From contig CABTZM010000101.1 of the NCBI GenBank assembly GCA_902489295.1, forward strand, positions 1 to 7,585: 7,585 nt of DNA, in the 5' to 3' direction. Below the pieces are notes generated by a model, which saw nothing but the letters and a program-made list of their open reading frames with translations, did not search any database and was not told the DNA's origin. A program made the translations under genes and the position numbers. Positions 1 to 4,785 of this stretch are shown piece by piece. Origin of the DNA: an uncultured Collinsella sp. GTDB taxonomy: Bacteria > Actinomycetota > Coriobacteriia > Coriobacteriales > Coriobacteriaceae. Within the stretch, counting starts at the first letter, position 1, and each line of letters starts with the position of its first letter.

Positions 1-618
1 ACGCAGATGCTCGACTCCATGCAGCAGAACCCGCGCCCGACGCGCGCCGAGGTTGCCGACGTTGCTAACGCCATCTACGACGGCACCGACGCCGTTATGC
101 TCTCTGGCGAGTCCGCTGCCGGTAAGTACCCGGTCGAGGCCGTTAAGATGCAGGCCAGCATTGCTCTCGAGACCGAGAAGTACCTCCCGGCCCACGCTCC
201 GCTCGAGGTTCCGGCCGACGCTCACGGCACCCGCGTCGTCAACAACGTTGTAGGTATGTCCGCTGTGAACATGGCCACCACCGTTGGCGCCAAGTGCATC
301 ACCGTGCCGACGACCACCGGTCGTACCGCACGCCTGATCTCGCACTTCCGTCCCAACATGCCGATCTGCGCGTTCTCCCGCCACGAGTGGGCCGTCCAGC
401 AGATGATCATGTACTGGGGCGTTATCCCGCACCAGGCCGAGATTACCCAGGGCACCGTCAACGGCACGATCGTCAAGGCGATCGAGACCGCTAAGGAGCT
501 CGGCTACGTCGAGGCCGGCGATCTGACCGTCGCTACCGCCGGCGATCCCCGCATGAGTGTTCAGCTCGAGGACAAGGTCTCCTCGACCAACGTCGCTTAC
601 GTCGCTCAGGTGCGCTAA
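1..618 (+). CDS. pyk: Pyruvate kinase, C-terminal part (5' end outside window)
   Basis: Pyruvate kinase transfers the phosphate of phosphoenolpyruvate to ADP, giving pyruvate and ATP, the last step of glycolysis in the cytoplasm. The frame is open from base 1, so the gene begins upstream; 205 codons and a TAA stop are visible. The fragment starts in the last part of the catalytic TIM barrel: NPRPTRAE (residues 10-17 of the fragment), then DGTDAVMLSGESAAGKYP (27-44), a hallmark stretch of the family. From about residue 75 the C-terminal regulatory domain follows, with VPTTTGRTARLISHFRP and a terminal TAGDP...STNVAYV that matches the usual end of the family. No frameshift or missing segment is seen. 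The gene is followed by a strong terminator and is convergent with the next gene. The identification is secure; allosteric type cannot be judged from this fragment. Confidence 0.97.
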   Translation, partial: TQMLDSMQQNPRPTRAEVADVANAIYDGTDAVMLSGESAAGKYPVEAVKMQASIALETEKYLPAHAPLEVPADAHGTRVVNNVVGMSAVNMATTVGAKCITVPTTTGRTARLISHFRPNMPICAFSRHEWAVQQMIMYWGVIPHQAEITQGTVNGTIVKAIETAKELGYVEAGDLTVATAGDPRMSVQLEDKVSSTNVAYVAQVR

Positions 619-646
619 ATCGCACTTGCAAGCACGCTTGCATTGC

Positions 647-684
647 AAAAGGGCCCGGAAGGCTTTGCCTTCCGGGCCCTTTTT
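647..684 (+). terminator. Intrinsic terminator of pyk, potentially bidirectional
   Basis: Perfect 17-bp inverted repeat (arms 647-663 and 667-683, GC-rich core GGGCCCGGAAGGC) with a 3-nt TTT loop, starting 28 nt after the pyk stop. The + strand hairpin runs into five Ts (680-684). The arms begin with AAAA, so the same structure read on the - strand also ends in TTTT and can stop transcription arriving from the convergent gene at 821-1669. A smaller hairpin (TGCAAG/CTTGCA, 627-642) lies between the pyk stop and this terminator. Confidence 0.93.
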
Positions 685-820
685 AGACCTTCTTCGTATG
701 CCGCATCATCGATTTGTGTTCAGTCGCAAGCCTCTCCGATGCCGAGCGCACCACCGAAGACGCCCTGCGACGGGAGCCGTTGGTCAATTGGAATGAACTG
801 TTCACCGTTAAGCCGGCCGG

Positions 821-1669
821 CTAGCAGCTAGCGATCAGGGGGACTGCGGGAACGTCAGAAGCAGCAACGCGAGCCGCAAATCCCGCCTCGGTTAGCTCGA
901 TGACCTCGGTAAACGTTGCATCGAAAAACTCCTCGGTTAGCAGGCGATACGGCGGATGATCGGGCTCGCCGGGGTTTTCGCGTACAATCTCGTGCATGAC
1001 GCCGATAGTCTTGAGCACATATTCTTTATGGATGGGATACTGCCCAAAACGCGTCGCAGCGGTATAGAGGCGATCGGTCGCACGCGGAATGGAAACGATA
1101 CCCAGCGTCTTGCCGAACCAGTCAAAATCGCCCTGCTTTTTAATGCGGAATTCCTCGCACGGCTTGCCGCCGTGTGCTTCCAGATACTGGTTCACACGCG
1201 TGTTCCATACCGTGTCGGCCACCAGATGCAACCAGACGCCCAGCGTTAAATCGAGCAGCGACTGCGCCACATCTTCGAACGCAAGCGAGAACTCACAGGC
1301 GCCTGGACCGACAACCGGCTCGGCATCCCTGTAGCGCTGAGGATAGTGCACGCGGTTCAGTCGCTCGCGCTCCTCGACAATCGAGGTAGCCTCAGCAGGT
1401 TCGCCCGCGGGTGCGCCTTTAAGCAGCGGCGCCACATAGGTATCCCAGAACTCGTGCTCGCGCGGCTTAGGGATAGGCTCGGGCTTTGCAAAGTGCGTAA
1501 TGCGATACGGAATGGGATCGGCGATGCCAGGGACCATATAGCCCACGAAGATATCCGGAACCACGCAGCCAAACAAAAAGGCATTGCGGTCGCGCACGCT
1601 ATCGGCAAGCACGCTAGCACGTGCCAGCAAGCGCTCCGTTTGAGCGATATGAATGTTCCAACTTGGCAT
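821..1669 (-). CDS. Zinc-dependent phospholipase C-like family protein
   Basis: A 282-residue protein resembling the zinc-dependent phospholipase C / S1-P1 nuclease-like family (Zn_dep_PLPC type). The N-terminus is MPSWNIHIAQTERLL, with His7 placed as the first metal ligand usually is. GCVVPDI (34-40, Asp39), a THF at 58-60 and the helix GVWLHLVADTVWN (144-156, His148 and Asp152) supply the other expected ligands. There is no signal peptide or membrane segment, so it is probably cytoplasmic, unlike secreted phospholipase toxins of this fold. The start at 1669 is preferred over an ATG at 1681 because GGGGGTG lies five bases ahead of it and because family members begin Met-Pro. The candidate promoter at 1694-1702 would give a leader of only about five bases to the ATG at 1681. 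Substrate and role are unknown; phospholipase activity is inherited from the family name and not shown here. Confidence 0.78.
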   Translation of the reverse strand: MPSWNIHIAQTERLLARASVLADSVRDRNAFLFGCVVPDIFVGYMVPGIADPIPYRITHFAKPEPIPKPREHEFWDTYVAPLLKGAPAGEPAEATSIVEERERLNRVHYPQRYRDAEPVVGPGACEFSLAFEDVAQSLLDLTLGVWLHLVADTVWNTRVNQYLEAHGGKPCEEFRIKKQGDFDWFGKTLGIVSIPRATDRLYTAATRFGQYPIHKEYVLKTIGVMHEIVRENPGEPDHPPYRLLTEEFFDATFTEVIELTEAGFAARVAASDVPAVPLIASC

Positions 1670-1693
1670 AGCCACCCCCATAAAACCTGGTTA

Positions 1694-1702
1694 ACTATAC
1701 CA
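1694..1702 (-). promoter_or_regulatory. Candidate extended -10 promoter for the phospholipase C-like gene
   Basis: On the - strand the sequence reads TGGTATAGT, a TGn extended -10 with five of six matches to TATAAT. A 17-nt spacer would put the -35 at 1717-1722 (CCTGTG), which is a poor match, so the extended -10 would have to carry the promoter. The predicted start near 1687 leaves about 18 nt to the ATG at 1669. It lies in the 78-nt gap after cbiO, where no clear terminator is seen, so read-through from the transporter operon is also possible. Confidence 0.4.
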
Positions 1703-1747
1703 TCACGGCAGAGTCGCACAGGCGGCCATACATACCCTACGCAGCAA

Positions 1748-2542
1748 CTATTCCGCAGCACCGCTTTCGGTTCCATACGACGGCACGGGCGCCTCGACCA
1801 CATGGTGATATCGATCGATATAGATGGCACGGGCCTCCAGGCGGCGCACCAAATCTTGATGGTGCGTACTCATCAAAACCGTCTTACCGGCAGCAACGTA
1901 GGCCAGCAAAAAGTTGACTACGATGTCGCACGAGTCCTCATCGAGCCCGTTGGTGGGCTCATCGAGCACTAGGATATCGGGGTTCATCGACACCACCGCA
2001 GCCAGCGCAACGCGCTTCTTTTGCCCGCCCGAAAGCTGATAGGGCGAGGCATCGACCAGATCGGCAACCTGGAACAGCTCCATGGCATCGCGGACGCGGC
2101 GCTCGAGCTCGTCTGTCGGCAGCCCCATCTGCGCGGGGCCAAAAGCAACTTCCTCGCCCACCGTAGCGCAGAACAGCTGGGCGTCGGCATTCTGGAACAC
2201 AAAGCCCACGCGCTGATGAAAACGCTGAGCGGCTGCGGAATCCTTGAGATATGCCGCATCGATCACGTGCCCGTCAAACAGGTACGCACCCGCGTCCGCT
2301 AGTTCAAGACCGTTGATAAGGCGCATAATCGTCGTCTTACCGCAGCCGTTGGGACCGAGTAGGGCAACGAGTTCACCACGATCGACCTGCAGCGACACAC
2401 CATCGACAACCGTATGCCCCGCATAGGAGAACAGCACGTCGCGAAACTCGATGAGCGGCACGCTCTTGGCGCCAGTAGCACCGCTCGCGCCCATCACGCC
2501 ATTCGTATCGTTTGCCAAAACGTCGCCCTTCCCTATCCACAT
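1748..2542 (-). CDS. cbiO: ECF-type cobalt/nickel transporter ATP-binding protein
   Basis: ATPase (264 residues) that powers metal import by the energy-coupling-factor transporter encoded with the two upstream genes. All ABC motifs are present in order: A-loop Tyr40, Walker A GPNGCGKT (63-70), Q-loop VFQNADAQLF with Gln117, signature LSGGQ (170-174), Walker B ILVLDEP with catalytic Glu195, and the switch His227 in STHH. The Q-loop followed by TVGEEVAFGP is typical of the CbiO/EcfA group rather than other ABC ATPases. The frame stays open upstream through the end of cbiQ, but that part reads as low-quality Arg-rich shadow sequence. The ATG at 2542, 20 nt after the cbiQ stop, is taken as start. 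It lacks a good ribosome site, and a TTG at 2518 preceded by GGGAAGGG at 7 nt is a real alternative (256 residues). About 27 Gly/Ala-rich residues precede the ATPase domain. Family assignment is secure; metal specificity does not come from this subunit. Confidence 0.93.
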   Translation of the reverse strand: MWIGKGDVLANDTNGVMGASGATGAKSVPLIEFRDVLFSYAGHTVVDGVSLQVDRGELVALLGPNGCGKTTIMRLINGLELADAGAYLFDGHVIDAAYLKDSAAAQRFHQRVGFVFQNADAQLFCATVGEEVAFGPAQMGLPTDELERRVRDAMELFQVADLVDASPYQLSGGQKKRVALAAVVSMNPDILVLDEPTNGLDEDSCDIVVNFLLAYVAAGKTVLMSTHHQDLVRRLEARAIYIDRYHHVVEAPVPSYGTESGAAE

Positions 2543-2562
2543 CGACGGCTCGGCCGCCCGCG

Positions 2563-3405
2563 CTACAGCACCGCGCACAACACGGCGAGCAGCACCACGA
2601 CGACCGCATAGACCGCATCGCGCCAGCCAAAGCCGCTCCGCGCGGGAGTCGGATACGCACCGGCAAAGCCACGGCAAAGCATAGCCTCGTCCATCGCGCA
2701 GCTGCATTCCATCGCCTTGATAAAGGTCATGCCCATGATACCCGCGATCGAATCGGTACGCGAAAAACCCGCAGGCGCACGACCCACACTGCGCAGCATG
2801 ACCGATTCGGTCAGATCGTGCGCCGTGCGTCCCAGCACCTCGATGTGCTTGAGCGCCATATCAAACGTAAAGATGACCTCGTCGGGCAGCTGTAGCGTCT
2901 TGAGCGCCGCCGACATGCGGCTCCAGGTGAGCGTCCACGAAACGCCCAGCACGAACGACACGTTAATGAACGTCTTGAGCGCGATCTTGAGCATGGCGCC
3001 CGCGGCAGAAGCGCCCAGCAGCAGGGCAGGCAGTGCCAGAACCACCGCAAGCCCCGTGGCGCCGAGCGCCGGTACAAAGGTCGCACGCAGCCCGCGTACG
3101 GGGCGCACGGCAACGAGCACCAGCGCGATGGCCGCCATCAACATGAGGTACAGCGGGCTCTGCGTCAGACACACGCACAGAACGCAAACGAACATCCCCA
3201 CCAGGCGCACCGGAGCCGAAACGCAAGAAAGGGCGCGGTCGACCATCGACCCGCCCTCGTGCGCGCCTCCACCCAGGCGAACCCGCTCAAGCAGGCTCGC
3301 CAGGTGCAGGACATTCTTTTGCATCACACGATGCCGAGCCCCCGCGGGCTCGTAACGCTCCTCGGCCGCAAGCCAACTAGGCAGCTCGGCTATTGCCATG
3401 AGCAC
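2563..3405 (-). CDS. cbiQ: ECF-type cobalt/nickel transporter transmembrane protein
   Basis: The T component of the metal ECF transporter (280 residues), which couples ATP hydrolysis by CbiO to movement of CbiM in the membrane. About 60 soluble N-terminal residues precede hydrophobic segments at roughly 64-80, 84-101, 110-131 and 141-160, with a last one at 262-280. The two short Arg motifs that sit in the coupling helices of this family are visible as MLRSV (203-207) and AMLCRGF (241-247), close to the usual XRS and ARG forms. The chosen start is a GTG at 3405, with AAGGA five bases ahead; an ATG two codons later (3399) is also possible. Either start overlaps the end of cbiM, by 29 or 23 nt, which suggests translational coupling. 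The protein is somewhat longer than a minimal CbiQ because of its N-terminal extension. Confidence 0.9.
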   Translation of the reverse strand: MLMAIAELPSWLAAEERYEPAGARHRVMQKNVLHLASLLERVRLGGGAHEGGSMVDRALSCVSAPVRLVGMFVCVLCVCLTQSPLYLMLMAAIALVLVAVRPVRGLRATFVPALGATGLAVVLALPALLLGASAAGAMLKIALKTFINVSFVLGVSWTLTWSRMSAALKTLQLPDEVIFTFDMALKHIEVLGRTAHDLTESVMLRSVGRAPAGFSRTDSIAGIMGMTFIKAMECSCAMDEAMLCRGFAGAYPTPARSGFGWRDAVYAVVVVLLAVLCAVL

Positions 3406-4459
3406 CGCTTTCCTTGACCGTCAGCGAGACCAGGCGGAATGTGATGGTGAGCACCGCCACGCCAATCACGCCCGAAAGAATATACATCGCAGCCTGGCCG
3501 GCAAAGCCAAGGCCCTGCTCCTCGGAATAGGCCTGCAGATAATCGCCCGTGGGCAGGGCGTCGGCAAAGGTCGGGGTGTCGAGGCCGACCGAAGCCTGCA
3601 GGCTGTCGTCGCCAGCCTCCTGAACGGCGGTCGCGGCGCCCTCGGCGTCCCACTCACCCCAGGCGTCACCGGTGGCGAGCAAGCCGAGCGGCGTAGCCAC
3701 GACAAGCACGGCGACCAGAATGAGCGTGGGAATCAGGGAAGTCTTCTTGGCGGTACCATCGGCGGCAAGCTGGCCATCGGCGGCTTCGGGGCCGACGATA
3801 ATGCTCGGCGCCGTCTTCTTAATGAAGCCGTAGATGGCGGCCGTCGCCACGCCCTCGATCACGCCGGCAACCAGCATATGCGGGATCAACATGGCCGGAA
3901 TAGCCACGGACAGCGGGAAGGGGCAGTACAGAGGGGCGCCCGAAGCGTTGGTGAAGAGCATCGGCTGAATACCAAACTCGATTGCCGCGCACAGGGCCGC
4001 CAGGCACAGGCCGACCCAACCGCTCACGATGGCAGAAACCGAGGTGCCCCAGCTCTTGTCGTGCAGACGGCTGTTGAGCGCACGGAACACGATAGCAGCG
4101 ACAAACGGCAGCACAAAGGCCATGTTAAAGCAGTTGGCGCCAAACGACAGAACGCCGCCGTCGCCAAACAGCAGCGCCTGCAGCGCCAGAGCGACCGAGA
4201 CAGCGATAGCCGCGGCCTCGGGGCCCAGCAGCAGCGCGATGAGTGCGCCGCCGACGGCGTGACCAGTGGTACCGCCGGGCAGCGGAACGTTGAACATCAT
4301 GAGCAAGAAGGAGAATGCGGCGCAGATGCCCAGGAACGCCATATGCTCGCGATCGAGCGTGGCGCGCACCTTTTTGATGCAGTGAACCCATACGGGCACC
4401 ATCGCCACCGCCATAACGGCATCGGTCTGCGGGGACAGATAATTATCGGGAATATGCAT
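3377..4459 (-). CDS. cbiM: ECF-type cobalt/nickel transporter substrate-binding protein, CbiM with CbiN/PDGLE-like C-terminus
   Basis: The metal-binding S component (360 residues). In the related NikM structure the ion is held by nitrogens of Met1, His2 and His67. Here the protein starts MHIPDNYLSP, and His67 lies in GGTTGHAVGG, exactly at that position. This decides the start at 4459 (ribosome site GAGAGG four bases ahead) against an ATG at 4471, since a longer N-terminus would bury the Met-His ligand. Hydrophobic segments follow to about residue 212. A polar linker (220-240) leads into a segment at 242-262 with TPLGLLATGDAWGEWD, an outward loop and a last membrane segment (322-346), resembling CbiN/PDGLE domains that are separate genes elsewhere. 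No separate cbiN is present. Nickel or cobalt is the substrate; the upstream NikR-like operator favours nickel, in which case nikM would be the better symbol. Confidence 0.92.
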   Translation of the reverse strand: MHIPDNYLSPQTDAVMAVAMVPVWVHCIKKVRATLDREHMAFLGICAAFSFLLMMFNVPLPGGTTGHAVGGALIALLLGPEAAAIAVSVALALQALLFGDGGVLSFGANCFNMAFVLPFVAAIVFRALNSRLHDKSWGTSVSAIVSGWVGLCLAALCAAIEFGIQPMLFTNASGAPLYCPFPLSVAIPAMLIPHMLVAGVIEGVATAAIYGFIKKTAPSIIVGPEAADGQLAADGTAKKTSLIPTLILVAVLVVATPLGLLATGDAWGEWDAEGAATAVQEAGDDSLQASVGLDTPTFADALPTGDYLQAYSEEQGLGFAGQAAMYILSGVIGVAVLTITFRLVSLTVKESGAHGNSRAA

Positions 4460-4483
4460 GAGCCCTCTCAATCAGAACGTTGT

Positions 4484-4511
4484 GTGTTACGTTTCCAACA
4501 ATCCGTAACAC
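4484..4511. promoter_or_regulatory. Candidate NikR operator (GTGTTAC-N14-GTAACAC)
   Basis: A perfect inverted repeat with 7-nt arms 4484-4490 and 4505-4511 and a 14-nt spacer, located 24 bp upstream of the cbiM start codon. As I recall it, comparative genomics of nickel uptake genes described GTGTTAC-N13/14-GTAACAC as the NikR site in deltaproteobacteria, and this copy matches in arms and spacing. It lies directly downstream of the candidate -10 element, so a bound repressor would block transcription start. NikR itself is not encoded in the window, so binding is inferred. Confidence 0.68.
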
Positions 4512-4520
4512 CGACTCTGC

Positions 4521-4549
4521 ATACTAACAAAAAGGCGCACCGCCCACAA
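4521..4549 (-). promoter_or_regulatory. Candidate promoter of the cbiMQO operon
   Basis: On the - strand a -35-like TTGTGG (4544-4549) is followed by a 17-nt spacer and TAGTAT (4521-4526), preceded by TGT, which makes an extended -10. Each hexamer is only a partial match to consensus (three and four of six). Support comes from position: start would fall near 4514, just ahead of the palindromic operator and about 55 nt before the cbiM ATG. Confidence 0.45.
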
Positions 4550-4586
4550 CGCAGCACGCCCTTGCAATACGTACGTTATTAGCCCA

Positions 4587-4657
4587 GGTCCACGCACCGC
4601 CCAATAAAGGGCCCATGCACTCCCAACTTTCCGGTCACCCGGAAGAAGGTGCGGTCC
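4587..4657. other. Possible three-way-junction structure in the cbiM-pheT intergenic region
   Basis: An outer stem pairs 4587-4598 with 4648-4657 (nine pairs, one T-T mismatch and a two-base bulge). It encloses a GCCC/GGGC hairpin with loop AATAAA (4599-4612) and a TTCCGG/CCGGAA hairpin with a four-base loop (4629-4644). It lies between the pheT terminator and the candidate cbiM promoter, so on the - strand it would be transcribed only by read-through. It does not carry the conserved boxes of a cobalamin riboswitch or T-box. It could be chance pairing in GC-rich DNA. Confidence 0.2.
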
Positions 4658-4678
4658 GCTCGCAACAAGGTTAACGCA

Positions 4679-4773
4679 GGAACCCGCCCCCGAGAGGGGT
4701 TTTCTAAGGCAACATCCCGCAGCCGCGAAGTGGCGAGGACGTTGCCGTGAAAACCCCGCAGGGGGCGGGTTCC
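4679..4773. repeat. 95-nt long inverted repeat downstream of pheT
   Basis: Arms 4679-4713 and 4741-4773 pair in three perfect blocks of 13, 9 and 6 bp separated by two small internal loops (4x3 and 3x2 nt), around a 27-nt centre that itself contains GCCGCGAAGTGGC-type pairing. Both ends are GGAACCCGCCCCC when read inward. Each arm also contains CCCC-N3/4-GGGGTTTT, so each can fold alone into a small terminator, one for each direction. That symmetry suggests a bidirectional terminator palindrome or a short non-coding mobile repeat. It begins 12 nt beyond the pheT stop codon. Confidence 0.8.
4750..4771 (-). terminator. Probable intrinsic terminator of pheT
   Basis: Read on the - strand, an AACCC.GC stem pairs with GC.GGGTT around a CCCCT loop (one bulged G) and runs into TTTT. 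It starts 14 nt past the pheT stop at 4786. The stem is short, but the position and the T-run are right. It is one arm of the larger inverted repeat 4679-4773, so the two folds compete. Confidence 0.6.
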
Positions 4774-4785
4774 GAACAGCAAAGA

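Noticed and set aside
2543..2707. Longer cbiO reading frame starting at 2707
   Set aside because: This 55-residue extension lies inside the cbiQ coding sequence, is rich in Arg and Cys as frame shadows of GC-rich genes are, and precedes the normal ATPase start.
3398..4582. 394-codon + strand open frame opposite cbiM
   Set aside because: Composition rich in Arg, Gln, His and Gly with no domain, fully covered by the well-supported cbiM on the other strand.
4640..4665. T-box-like GCGGACCGC on the - strand
   Set aside because: It lacks the conserved TGGNACC core and any specifier stem, and a T-box would not be expected ahead of a metal importer.
4700..4760. Cobalamin riboswitch upstream of cbiM, prompted by a GCCACT stretch
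   Set aside because: No B12-box-like segment is found, and the stretch is the centre of a long inverted repeat that lies upstream of the candidate promoter.
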